Shown piece by piece: positions 30,480 through 37,858 of a stretch of 37,858 nucleotides of DNA; the stretch's first letter is position 1, and every line of letters starts with the position of its first letter. The notes under the pieces are model-generated. The model made no database searches. It had not been told where the DNA came from and worked only from the letters and a program-made list of their open reading frames with translations. The position numbers and the translations under genes were made by a program. The stretch spans positions 1 through 37,858 of the forward strand of contig JAHELS010000037.1 in the NCBI GenBank assembly GCA_024644085.1, written 5' to 3'. The stretch comes from Rhodopirellula sp. GTDB taxonomy: Bacteria > Planctomycetota > Planctomycetia > Pirellulales > Pirellulaceae.

Positions 30480-31754
30480 ATGTCACGCGACGAAGACGCA
30501 TCTGAGACCGATCAGGCGAGAAGCAAAGTCGATTCGGATTCCCCTTGGGCGCCACTTGGCGTGCCGATCTTTCGCGCGTTCTGGGTCGCGTCACTGGTTT
30601 CCAATGTCGGCACCTGGGTGCATGAGGTTGGTGCCGGGTGGTTGATGACGCTGCTCGATTCGTCGCCCGAGATGGTGTCCGCAGTACGCATTGCACTTTC
30701 GATGCCCACAATGCTGTTGGCGATTCCCGCCGGCGTGATTGCTGACCGGATTGATCGCCGGCGACTATTGATCGTCACGCAGCTTGTCTTGTTCTCGACG
30801 ACTGCGACACTGGCAACGATGACCTTCCGCGGCGCGATCACCTCGTGGACGCTGTTGGGACTGACGTTTGTTGTCGGTCTGGGCACAGTGCTACATGTCC
30901 TGACGTGGCAGGCGACGGTCCCGGCATTGGTTCCCCGCGGCCAGCTCTCTCGAGCGGTTGCGTTGGGCAGCATGAGTTTTAACCTTGCTCGCGCGATCGG
31001 TCCGGCCGTCGGCGGCGTTTTGATTGCGCTGGCCGGTGCATGGATTGCGTTCGCCGTGAACGCGGCTTCCTTCGCATGTGTGTTTGTCGTGCTGATTTGC
31101 TGGCGTCGCGAATCGACCGAATCGACGGCGGGGATGAGCTTTCTCGAATCGCTGCGCCAGGGTTTTGGTTTTGTCGCTCGCCAGAGAGCGATGCGAAACG
31201 TGTTGGCCTGCGTATTGTTGTTCCTGCTCCCAGCGACCGCATTTTGGTCCTTGTTACCGTTGGTCGCGCGTCAGCAACTCGGCTGGGACGCGGCCGGTTT
31301 CGGGTTGCTGGTTACGATGTTTGGCATTGGTGCCGTGATCGCCGCCCGATCTCTGCACCGGCTTCATCTACGGCTCGGACGAGATCGGACAATCGCGTTT
31401 GCGATGATAGGGTTCGCCGCAGGATTGGGAATCATCAGCTCGACCGTCGGCGGCCCAATCACGTTGTTGGCATGCGTGGTAATGGGCGGATCGTGGATGT
31501 CGACCGTCACGACGCTCAACGCCAGCGCGCAATTGATACTTCCCAATGAACTCCGGGCTCGCGGGATGGGATGCTACATGACGGTGATGGCGCTGGGCAT
31601 GTCTTGCGGGTCGTTGATTTGGGGACAGGTGGCCGGGGAGGTCGGTTTGTCCGCGGCCCAACGGATAGCGGCTGTCACGTTGGTCGTGACAGCCGCTATC
31701 GGATTAGCGTTTCGAGTCGAACAATCGGACGAGCCGCCCGACCTTGGTGAATGA
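30480..31754 (+). CDS. MFS transporter, enterobactin-exporter (EntS)-like branch
   Basis: The protein has 424 residues from ATG 30480; a GTG at 30336 gives 48 more residues without a visible domain. About ten to twelve membrane helices follow a hydrophilic 30-residue N-terminus. It has the MFS_3-type pattern: FRAFWVASLVSNVGTWVHEVGAGWLM, ADRIDRRRLLIVTQ in the loop between helices 2 and 3, GPAVGGVLIALAGAWIAFAVNAASF, and a central loop with ESTAGMSFLESLRQGF. The family exports siderophores, drugs or other small molecules with proton exchange, and the substrate here is unknown. It is divergent from the ABC exporter and convergent with the first ammonium transporter, with a long inverted repeat between the two stops. 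Confidence 0.85.
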   Translation: MSRDEDASETDQARSKVDSDSPWAPLGVPIFRAFWVASLVSNVGTWVHEVGAGWLMTLLDSSPEMVSAVRIALSMPTMLLAIPAGVIADRIDRRRLLIVTQLVLFSTTATLATMTFRGAITSWTLLGLTFVVGLGTVLHVLTWQATVPALVPRGQLSRAVALGSMSFNLARAIGPAVGGVLIALAGAWIAFAVNAASFACVFVVLICWRRESTESTAGMSFLESLRQGFGFVARQRAMRNVLACVLLFLLPATAFWSLLPLVARQQLGWDAAGFGLLVTMFGIGAVIAARSLHRLHLRLGRDRTIAFAMIGFAAGLGIISSTVGGPITLLACVVMGGSWMSTVTTLNASAQLILPNELRARGMGCYMTVMALGMSCGSLIWGQVAGEVGLSAAQRIAAVTLVVTAAIGLAFRVEQSDEPPDLGE

Positions 31755-31764
31755 CCAGCGTTAT

Positions 31765-31852
31765 GTCAAAGCTGGTTTTGGGGTTTGGAAGTACACGTAT
31801 ATCGTGATTCGCAGTATTACTGCACTTCCAAACCCCGAGTTTCAGCTTTGAC
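31765..31852. repeat. Long imperfect inverted repeat between convergent genes
   Basis: The left arm (31765-31792) and right arm (31824-31852) pair over an outer ten bases (GTCAAAGCTG) and an inner thirteen bases (GGGGTTTGGAAGT), interrupted by a five- to six-base mismatch bubble. The 31-base centre contains two further small hairpins (CACG/CGTG and GCAGT/ACTGC). It fills nearly all the space between the stops of the MFS (31754) and ammonium transporter (31859) genes. No T run follows on either strand. It may be a bidirectional transcript end, or a small non-autonomous repeat element. Confidence 0.85.
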
Positions 31853-31858
31853 GGAGAA

Positions 31859-33370
31859 TTACGCGAACGTGTAGCCCTCTTCCCCGTGGTCGGAAATGTC
31901 AAGACCGCGCTGTTCGCTTTCCGTGGTAACGCGCAGTCCGATCGCCAAATCGATCAACTTCAGCAGGATCAAACTGCCGAGGCCTGCGAACGCGAATGTC
32001 ACGGCAACCGCAGCAATTTGGCCGAACAGCAGCTTTGGATTGCCGCCGGATTCGATCAACCCAATCGGTACGCCGCTGCTGACGTCCCAGCATGCCCGCG
32101 TCGCGAAGACACCCGTCAAAACGGCACCCAGTGCGCCACCGACACCGTGGACGCCGAACGCATCCAATGCATCGTCGTATTTCAGTGCGTGCTTGAGCTT
32201 CGAACAGGCGAGGTAACAGATGACGCCCGCCGCGGCTCCCATCAACAGCGCGGGCATCGGCTGCACGAATCCGGCTGCCGGCGTGATGCACACCAGGCCA
32301 GCGACTGCACCGCTGCTGGCGCCGAGCACAGTCGGTTTCTTGAGCGCGACCCACTCAGTGAGCGCCCAAGCGACTGCTCCGGCTGCCGCCGAAATGTGCG
32401 TCACGGCAAATGCGCTGGCAGTCAAGTCGTCCGAAAGCAGCTCACTACCAGCGTTGAACCCAAACCATCCGACCCACAGCATCGCTGCGCCCAACGCTGT
32501 GTATGTCAGGTTGTGAGGCTGGATCGGCTCTTTCATGAATCCCATTCGCGGGCCAATCAGGATCGCCGCCGCCAGGGCGGAGATCCCGCTGCTGATATGA
32601 ACGACCGTTCCACCGGCAAAGTCCAAGGCGCCTCCCATGAGAGATGAATCCCCGCCATAAGCCAGGATTCCACCGTCCCACACCCAGTGACATAACGGGC
32701 AATAGATCAGCGTGCCCCACAATATCGAATAGACAACCATCGCACTGAATTTCATCCGTTCGGCAAATGCGCCGCAAATCAATGCAGGCGTAATGATGAA
32801 GAACATGCCTTGGAACAACATGTGCGTCTGCTGAGTAATCCCCGCGGGATCATCGCCGAACATCGGTGTGACCGCAGCGCCCGCTTGTTCGTCCCAAGAG
32901 CGCTGGACGCCATCCATGAACAAGTACTCGCCGTTGCCAAACCAAGGATTGTCGCCGCCGAAGGCCAACGAATAGCCGTAGACAGCCCAAATCACCGTCA
33001 TCAATCCCATCAAGAAAACACATTGCATCATCACGCTGAGCACATTCTTGCGACGGACCAACCCGCCATAGAACATGGCCAGACCCGGCGCGGTCATGAA
33101 CAGCACCAGGGCACAGCAGATCAGCATGAATCCATTGTTGGCCGCAAACGCAGCGGCCTCGACGCCGGCCTCCAGTTCCGCGTGGGCGGCGGCCGGATCG
33201 CCCGCGATCACGCCATCGGTCAGTGCTCCTTCGGTGACACCGGGATCAACCGCCACGGTTTCGGCTGCCTCGGTCCCGTCGGCGTCCTGGGCCCAGGTGG
33301 AATCCGCCATGTTGAACAATGCGAATACCAACAATGCAGAGAGAATCCATCGAAGAGTGAAGCGATTCAC
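31859..33370 (-). CDS. Ammonium transporter, Amt family (first copy)
   Basis: The protein has 503 residues from GTG 33370, which has AAGGT upstream and gives an immediate signal peptide (NRFTLRWILSALLVFALFNMADSTWA). The frame continues to GTG 33445 without meaning. A roughly 55-residue extracytoplasmic stretch rich in Ala/Glu/Asp precedes the eleven-helix Amt core, which starts at NNGFMLICCALVLFMTAPGLAMFYGGLVRRKN. The two pore histidines are in GGTVVHISSG and FGVHGVGGALG. GAFAERMKFSAM and the conserved ITPAAGFVQP segment are also present. The C-terminus ends LRVTTESEQRGLDISDHGEEGYTFA, the type contacted by PII proteins, but no glnK is beside it. It carries ammonium across the inner membrane. 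A separate Amt with a different N-terminus is encoded upstream. Confidence 0.95.
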   Translation of the reverse strand: MNRFTLRWILSALLVFALFNMADSTWAQDADGTEAAETVAVDPGVTEGALTDGVIAGDPAAAHAELEAGVEAAAFAANNGFMLICCALVLFMTAPGLAMFYGGLVRRKNVLSVMMQCVFLMGLMTVIWAVYGYSLAFGGDNPWFGNGEYLFMDGVQRSWDEQAGAAVTPMFGDDPAGITQQTHMLFQGMFFIITPALICGAFAERMKFSAMVVYSILWGTLIYCPLCHWVWDGGILAYGGDSSLMGGALDFAGGTVVHISSGISALAAAILIGPRMGFMKEPIQPHNLTYTALGAAMLWVGWFGFNAGSELLSDDLTASAFAVTHISAAAGAVAWALTEWVALKKPTVLGASSGAVAGLVCITPAAGFVQPMPALLMGAAAGVICYLACSKLKHALKYDDALDAFGVHGVGGALGAVLTGVFATRACWDVSSGVPIGLIESGGNPKLLFGQIAAVAVTFAFAGLGSLILLKLIDLAIGLRVTTESEQRGLDISDHGEEGYTFA

Positions 33371-33600
33371 AATTACCGACCTTTTTTCATGCGTGTGTGG
33401 AGGACAAACGGGACCGGCATCAGTACGCGGGGTGCGGCGAGTCACAATCCGCTGCTCGCAGCCGGCGGGGATTCGGGTCGAAAACGCGATTTCACCTCGG
33501 CGAGACCGCGGTTTGCGGCCAAAGAATAGTCGGATTCAAACGTAGCGAACAGCCCCCAAATTCGAAGCACATTGACGCCGATACCGCTCGAATCAGCACG

Positions 33601-33635
33601 AAAAAGGCCGTCACAACACCATGGTTGTGACGGCC
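33601..33635 (-). terminator. Rho-independent terminator after the second Amt gene
   Basis: On the minus strand a perfect 12-base stem, GGCCGTCACAAC with GTTGTGACGGCC around a six-base loop (CATGGT), is followed by TTTTT. It ends the transcript of the Amt gene at 33670-35205, so the Amt at 31859-33370 needs its own promoter in the 230 bases between. Confidence 0.9.
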
Positions 33636-33669
33636 ATTAATGGTGGCCAAGTGATGCGTCGTGCAAGAC

Positions 33670-35205
33670 TTAATCGAACGTGTAGGCGTGAGCGCCGTGC
33701 TCGGTAATGTCGAGCCCCTGCGCTTCCTCTTCCGGTGTAACTCGGACGCCGATCGTGACTTTCAAAAGACCGAATACGAGCAGTGAGAAGGCAAATGCGA
33801 AGGCACCGATCGACAAGGTTCCGATCAACTGAGTCACGAAGCTGTGTTCCGGATTGAACGAGAAGATGCCAACGGCAAGCGTTCCCCAAATCCCACAGAT
33901 TCCGTGAACTGAGATCGCACCCACCGGGTCGTCCATCTTGATTTTGTCGAAGAACAGAATCGATGCGACAACGATCACGCCGGCGATCCCTCCGATCATC
34001 ACCGACGCCTCTTCGCCAACGGTATCAGCACCCGCGGTGATCCCCACCAAACCGGCGAGAATTCCGTTGAGTGCCATCGAGACATCCGGTTTCTTGAGCA
34101 TCAACCACGATGTCAGGATCGATGCGACCGCGCCGGAGGCTGCCGCCAAGCTGGTTGTCACGAAAACGTAGGAAACCGCTTTCGGGTCGGCCGACAATGC
34201 GGAGCCACCGTTGAACCCGAACCAACCGAGCCACAACAGGAAAACACCAATTGCCGCCAAAGGCATGCTGTGGCCAACAATCGGACGGATTCCATCGGGG
34301 GTGTACTTGCCCATACGTGGGCCAAGCAACAACACGCAAGCCAGCGCTGCGAATCCGCCAAATGCATGGACGATGCTCGAGCCGGCGAAGTCGTAAAAGC
34401 CCATTTGGTCGAGCCATCCTCCGCCCCACTTCCAACTGCCCGTTATCGGGTAGGCGAAGCCGACCAACAACATCGAGAAGAGCATGAACGTCGGCAATTT
34501 GACGCGTTCGGCAACCGCACCGGAAACGATCGTCGCGCCGGTCGCGGCGAACATCGCCTGGAAGATAAAGTCGCCCCACCACGTGTAGCCTGGGTTGTAT
34601 GCGGCTGAGGTCATGTTGGTGTCGTTGAGCGACTGGCCAAACCAGCTGCCGGCGGCAACGTATCCGTTGAAATCACCTGGATACATCGCATTGAATCCCC
34701 ACGCGGCGTACAGCAACAGCCCCGTGCAGATGATCCAGACGTTCTTGAAGATGATGTTGACGGCGTTCTTTTTCTGGGTGAGACCACTTTCCAACGTGGT
34801 AAAGCCGAGGTGCATGATGAAGACCAGCGCCGCGGAGATGCAGATCCACAAGTTGTTGACCGTGAATTCGCTGTATCCGCTGACGACCAGGTTCCCGTCG
34901 TCGTCCTTGGCGCCCTTCGTCGCCAAGCGATCGAGATTGGTGGAGTAAGCGTCCTCGCCCTCATCGCCCTCGGTGGGGCGTTCAACAGGCTCGTCAGGGG
35001 TTTCATCAACCGGTTCCTCGATTGGATCCTCGATTGGATCCTCGACCGGAGCGATAGCCGCGTCATCGTCGACCTGCGTTTCAACTTCTGCAGCAGTGTC
35101 GGTGGCGGCGTCTTGGGCTTCTTCCTGGGCCGGGATAGGAAGTGCCAGTGTGAATGCCACGCATAGCACGGCAAACATGAGAAACAGGCGGTTCAAACGA
35201 CTCAC
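33670..35205 (-). CDS. Ammonium transporter, Amt family (second copy, acidic N-terminal extension)
   Basis: The protein has 511 residues from GTG 35205, chosen because AAAGGGAGA lies about six bases upstream; ATG 35256 has no such site and would delay the signal peptide. The signal (MSRLNRLFLMFAVLCVAFTLALPIPAQ) is followed by a roughly 75-residue highly acidic region (about 28-105) with repeats of the type (E/D)DPIE. The Amt core then begins at SEFTVNNLWICISAALVFIMHLGFTTLESGLTQKKN. Pore histidines are in GSSIVHAFGG and SVHGICGIWG. The C-terminus ends LDITEHGAHAYTFD. The acidic segment should lie outside the membrane and could gather ammonium ions near the pore, which is speculation. A strong terminator follows the gene. 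Confidence 0.95.
   Translation of the reverse strand: MSRLNRLFLMFAVLCVAFTLALPIPAQEEAQDAATDTAAEVETQVDDDAAIAPVEDPIEDPIEEPVDETPDEPVERPTEGDEGEDAYSTNLDRLATKGAKDDDGNLVVSGYSEFTVNNLWICISAALVFIMHLGFTTLESGLTQKKNAVNIIFKNVWIICTGLLLYAAWGFNAMYPGDFNGYVAAGSWFGQSLNDTNMTSAAYNPGYTWWGDFIFQAMFAATGATIVSGAVAERVKLPTFMLFSMLLVGFAYPITGSWKWGGGWLDQMGFYDFAGSSIVHAFGGFAALACVLLLGPRMGKYTPDGIRPIVGHSMPLAAIGVFLLWLGWFGFNGGSALSADPKAVSYVFVTTSLAAASGAVASILTSWLMLKKPDVSMALNGILAGLVGITAGADTVGEEASVMIGGIAGVIVVASILFFDKIKMDDPVGAISVHGICGIWGTLAVGIFSFNPEHSFVTQLIGTLSIGAFAFAFSLLVFGLLKVTIGVRVTPEEEAQGLDITEHGAHAYTFD
35015..35050. repeat. Three tandem 12-base repeats inside the second Amt gene
   Basis: TCCTCGATTGGA occurs at 35015-35026 and 35027-35038, followed by the variant TCCTCGACCGGA at 35039-35050. 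The repeat is in frame and encodes the DPIE units of the acidic N-terminal extension, so copy number can change without a frameshift. Confidence 0.85.
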
Positions 35206-35472
35206 AGTTTTCTCCCTTTGGGGAAACGTGTCACAAAGGACGCACTGTGGTCGCATCAGACGAGAATGGTCCGCCTATGTGTTGGTCGACCGCCTGTCCC
35301 CCATGCTGATTTGATAGGGGTATCCACCAACACGTACCGAAGTGCGCGTAAATTTATTTCGATCGTGAAGATAAATGCAGTCACGCCGCATTGATAGCGC
35401 GGAATTTCGATCCCGGCGGCCACGACGACAGCAGCAACGCTAGACGTGATTGGGGGCGTATGATTTACCCTT
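35206..35472. other. Leader/promoter region of the second Amt gene
   Basis: This gap holds no gene that I can support. An inverted repeat, GTGTTGGT (35279-35286) with ACCAACAC (35326-35333), lies about 75-130 bases before the Amt GTG start and could be an operator or leader stem. I looked for a sigma54 promoter (TGGCAC, five bases, TTGCA), expected for nitrogen control in other phyla, and did not find one. The part nearest lepA carries its terminator. Confidence 0.5.
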
Positions 35473-35505
35473 GAAGCGAAAAATATCTCGCGAGTTTTTC
35501 GCTTC
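35473..35505 (-). terminator. Terminator-like hairpin after lepA
   Basis: GAAGCGAAAAA (35473-35483) and TTTTTCGCTTC (35495-35505) are perfect 11-base complements around an 11-base loop with the self-complementary CTCGCGAG. On the minus strand the T run lies in the 3' arm. It sits 54 bases after the lepA stop and could work in both directions. Confidence 0.6.
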
Positions 35506-35559
35506 CCCCCGACCGGTATCCCTGTGGCGAGTGTCGATTCCCAAAGCCCTGCGTGGAAC

Positions 35560-37359
35560 TCACGCCTGCTCGCTATCGCTCAATACCGCCATGAAAGCTT
35601 TCTGGCTGATTTCGACGTTTCCAATCGCTTTCATCCGTTTTTTGCCCTCTTTCTGCTTCTGCAACAGCTTTCGCTTGCGGGTGATATCACCGCCGTAGCA
35701 CTTGGCCGTGACATTCTTCCGCATCGCCGGGACCGTTTCCCGGGCGATCACGCGGCTGCCGATTGCCGCCTGCACCGCGACCTCGAACATGTGGCGTTCG
35801 ATCTCTTTTTTCAGCTTTTTGGCCACCGCGCGGCCGCGCCGATCGGCATCCGCCTTGTTGCAGACCACGCTCAACGCGTCGACCCGTTTGCCGTTGACCA
35901 GGATATCGAGACGGCACAGATCGGCCGGTTCATAACCGACCATTTCATAATCAAGTGTGCCGTAACCGCGCGTGCAGCTCTTGATCTTGTCGTGGAGATC
36001 GTAAACGACTTCGGCGAGCGGAATATCGTACGTCAGCATGGCGCGCTGGGCACCGAGATACTCTTGTGACTTTTGAATCCCGCGACGCTCCTGGCAAAGT
36101 TTCATCACCGCGCCGATAAACTCGGTGGGGACGATGACACTGCAACGCACGATCGGTTGGCGAAACTCCTGGATGTCGCCTGGATCGGGAACGTCTTGCG
36201 GCTTGTGAATGCTGATCGTCTCGCCACGATTGTTGACAACTTCATAAGTCACATTGGGTGCCGTCTGCACGAGATCGATGTCGGCTTCGTTTTCCAAACG
36301 TTGCTGGATGATCTCCATATGCAGCAGTCCAAGAAACCCACAGCGGAACCCAAATCCGAGTGCGTCGCTGGTTTCCGGTTCAAATTCGAAACTCGGATCG
36401 TTGATGGCCAGACGTTCCAAGGCGTCGCGCAGCTCCGTAAAGTCCTGGCCGTCGCTCGGGAACAACCCGCAGTAAACCATTCGCTTGGGCCTCGCGTATC
36501 CCGGTAGCGGCTGGGCTGCGCCGTCGCCGGTGATGCTGACCGTGTCGCCAATGTGGACGTCGCCGAGACTTTTGATATTGCAGATCAAGTAGCCGACCTG
36601 GCCCGCTTTGAGTTCGTTGCAGGCTTGCCGCTGAGGCACGAATCGGCCGAGCTCCACCACTTCATGCTGCGTTTTGGCACGCAGAAATTGAATCTTTTGA
36701 CCCTTGCGCACTGTGCCTTGCATAACCCGCACGTACGTGATCGCGCCGCGGTAGTCATCGTAGTTCGAATCGAAGACCATCGCCTGCAGCGTCGCGTTTG
36801 AATCGCCCTTCGGGGGTGGGACCCGCTCGATAATTGCATCAAGCAGCGCCTCGACACCTTCACCCGTTTTCGCGCTCACCCGCACGCACTCGTCGGGGTC
36901 GGTGCCTAGCGAGTTCATCATCTCTTCGGCAACTTCGTCCGGCCGCGCATGCATCAAGTCAATCTTATTGATCACCGGCACGATTTGCAGATCATGTTCC
37001 ATCGCAGCATACGCATTGGCGACCGTTTGGGCTTCGACCCCCTGGAACGCATCGACCAACAACAGAGCGCCTTCACAGCACGCCAGCGAACGGGAGACCT
37101 CGTATTGGAAATCGACGTGGCCCGGGGTATCGATCAGGTTTAATTCGTATTCTTTGCCGGCACTCTTGAACTTCATCGCCACGGCCCGCGCCTTGATCGT
37201 GATTCCGCGTTCCCTTTCAAGATCCAGGTCGTCCAGGACCTGTTCTTTCATGTCGCGTCGGGTCACCGTTCCGGTCGTCTCAAGCAACCGGTCGGCAAGC
37301 GTGCTCTTGCCGTGGTCGATGTGGGCGATGATACAAAAGTTACGGATATTCGATGACAT
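35560..37359 (-). CDS. lepA: Elongation factor 4 (LepA)
   Basis: The protein has 599 residues, the usual LepA length. It is a ribosome-bound GTPase that helps stalled or faulty translation and affects initiation and ribosome assembly. GTPase motifs are AHIDHGKST (12-20), RERGITIKA (49-57), DTPGHVDF (78-85) and NKID (131-134). The LepA-specific C-terminal domain is complete, from GYEPADLCRLDILVNGKRVDALSVVCNKADA to GGDITRKRKLLQKQKEGKKRMKAIGNVEISQKAFMAVL. The N-terminus (MSSNIRNFCIIAHIDHGKST) leaves no doubt about the start at 37359. It lies 82 bases after the ROK kinase gene on the same strand and could be read from the same promoter. A terminator-like hairpin follows. Confidence 0.98.
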   Translation of the reverse strand: MSSNIRNFCIIAHIDHGKSTLADRLLETTGTVTRRDMKEQVLDDLDLERERGITIKARAVAMKFKSAGKEYELNLIDTPGHVDFQYEVSRSLACCEGALLLVDAFQGVEAQTVANAYAAMEHDLQIVPVINKIDLMHARPDEVAEEMMNSLGTDPDECVRVSAKTGEGVEALLDAIIERVPPPKGDSNATLQAMVFDSNYDDYRGAITYVRVMQGTVRKGQKIQFLRAKTQHEVVELGRFVPQRQACNELKAGQVGYLICNIKSLGDVHIGDTVSITGDGAAQPLPGYARPKRMVYCGLFPSDGQDFTELRDALERLAINDPSFEFEPETSDALGFGFRCGFLGLLHMEIIQQRLENEADIDLVQTAPNVTYEVVNNRGETISIHKPQDVPDPGDIQEFRQPIVRCSVIVPTEFIGAVMKLCQERRGIQKSQEYLGAQRAMLTYDIPLAEVVYDLHDKIKSCTRGYGTLDYEMVGYEPADLCRLDILVNGKRVDALSVVCNKADADRRGRAVAKKLKKEIERHMFEVAVQAAIGSRVIARETVPAMRKNVTAKCYGGDITRKRKLLQKQKEGKKRMKAIGNVEISQKAFMAVLSDSEQA

Positions 37360-37441
37360 GGTCTGTTGATTCTCGGCAATCGATCAAGGATCCATCGCCG
37401 CAACGGGTCGGGCGTGGCTTGTGTCCTCTGGCGAGCGACAA

Positions 37442-37858
37442 CTAAACGCGTTGGCTTTCTTTTCTGGCGTAGCCCGCGACGCCGAGGTAGCCGGCATGGC
37501 CACCGAGTGTCGCAAATTTGATTGTCGTCCCGCGATAGACATTCTCGAAGGTGCGATCGCGGAACTCTTGGGAGATTCCATCCAAAAACCGCTTTCCGAT
37601 TGGCGACTCGGCGCCGCCAAAGTTCATTGCTCCCCCAAGAACGACCGATCCGGGATCGAGCGTATGCACGAGCGTTGTGATCCCAATGCCCAGCCAACGG
37701 GCCGTTTCATCCACGATTTCCAGGGCGAGCTTGTCGTCGTCAACGGCGGCCTGGTAGACCTTTTTCGCCGTCAGCTCGCTATCGCCGCCGCCGAGCAACC
37801 CGCTCAGCGAGCTAGCCGCACCCTCGGTCAGACGTTGTCGAGTTCGCTGGACCACGCC
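37442..37858 (-). CDS. ROK-family sugar kinase (glucokinase-like), 5' end outside the window
   Basis: Only the last 138 residues are present; the frame is open to the right edge, so the start and the N-terminal ATP-binding DxGxT motif are outside. The visible part has the ROK C-terminal pattern. A helical region is LTAKKVYQAAVDDDKLALEIVDETARWLGIGITTLVHTLDPGSVVLGGAMN, with the VVLGG phosphate/adenosine loop. FENVYRGTTIKFATLGGHAGYLGVAGYARKE then forms the end of the enzyme. ROK proteins are glucokinases, fructokinases or regulators. Absence of the N-terminus means a regulatory DNA-binding domain cannot be excluded, but glucokinase is the most likely. lepA follows 82 bases downstream. Confidence 0.87.
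   Translation of the reverse strand, partial: GVVQRTRQRLTEGAASSLSGLLGGGDSELTAKKVYQAAVDDDKLALEIVDETARWLGIGITTLVHTLDPGSVVLGGAMNFGGAESPIGKRFLDGISQEFRDRTFENVYRGTTIKFATLGGHAGYLGVAGYARKESQRV

Noticed and set aside
35206-35472. Sigma54 promoter before the second Amt gene
   Set aside because: No TGGCAC-N5-TTGCA-like pair is present on the minus strand.
1-37858. CRISPR array, insertion sequence, prophage or integrase
   Set aside because: No regularly spaced repeats, transposase, integrase or phage structural genes are visible on either strand.

Overview
The window reads as a chromosomal segment of a planctomycete, most likely from the Rhodopirellula/Pirellulales group. The reasons are: a FlgI-like/HEAT lipoprotein not placed in a flagellar operon, a compact pilus/type II secretion locus with strongly diverged PilM/N/O/P-like proteins, many envelope proteins with signal peptides, frequent GTG starts, weak or absent Shine-Dalgarno sites in several housekeeping genes, and moderately high GC. 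This is inferred from protein character; no 16S gene is present. I see no phage, IS element, integrase or CRISPR array. The gene order looks like stable core genome with a few lineage-specific modules.

Layout. (1) 1-6092, all on the minus strand, is a signalling block. A receiver-kinase hybrid is followed by two single-domain receivers. After a 275-base gap come a RedB/thioredoxin-like membrane protein, a membrane sensor kinase, an Rcp1-type receiver and a receiver-GGDEF protein cut by the left edge. (2) 6397-9322, minus strand: a toroid-like lipoprotein and a FlgI/HEAT lipoprotein. (3) 9465-12709, plus strand: rpsL and rpsG behind two tandem sigma70-type promoters, one overlapped by a perfect 16-base palindrome. 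A strong terminator follows, then a separately placed fusA (EF-G).

(4) 12947-21253, plus strand: a type IV pilus/type II secretion-like system. A major pilin has its own terminator. It is followed by a tightly coupled operon encoding a PilM-PilN (GspL-like) fusion, PilO-like and PilP/GspC-like proteins, a GspE/PilB ATPase, a GspF/PilC platform protein and four minor pseudopilins. One pseudopilin carries a golvesin/xanthan-lyase-type C-terminal domain. No secretin, prepilin peptidase or PilT is in view.

(5) 21524-27690: a tail-specific protease (Prc/CtpA), 6-phosphogluconolactonase and PanB (minus strand, probably one transcript), a two-repeat secreted protein and a TlpA-like thioredoxin with a helical C-terminal half. 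(6) 27734-31754: an ABC exporter pair (minus) and an MFS transporter (plus). (7) 31765-37858: a long inverted repeat between convergent genes, two different ammonium transporters (minus), LepA/EF4 (minus) and a ROK-family sugar kinase cut by the right edge.

The points most worth a second look are the golvesin-domain pseudopilin and its operon, the arginine at position 88 of ribosomal protein S12 (a known streptomycin-resistance position), the palindrome over the rpsL promoter, the degenerate GGDEF-like tail of the hybrid kinase, the FlgI-HEAT lipoprotein, and the long imperfect inverted repeat at 31765-31852.
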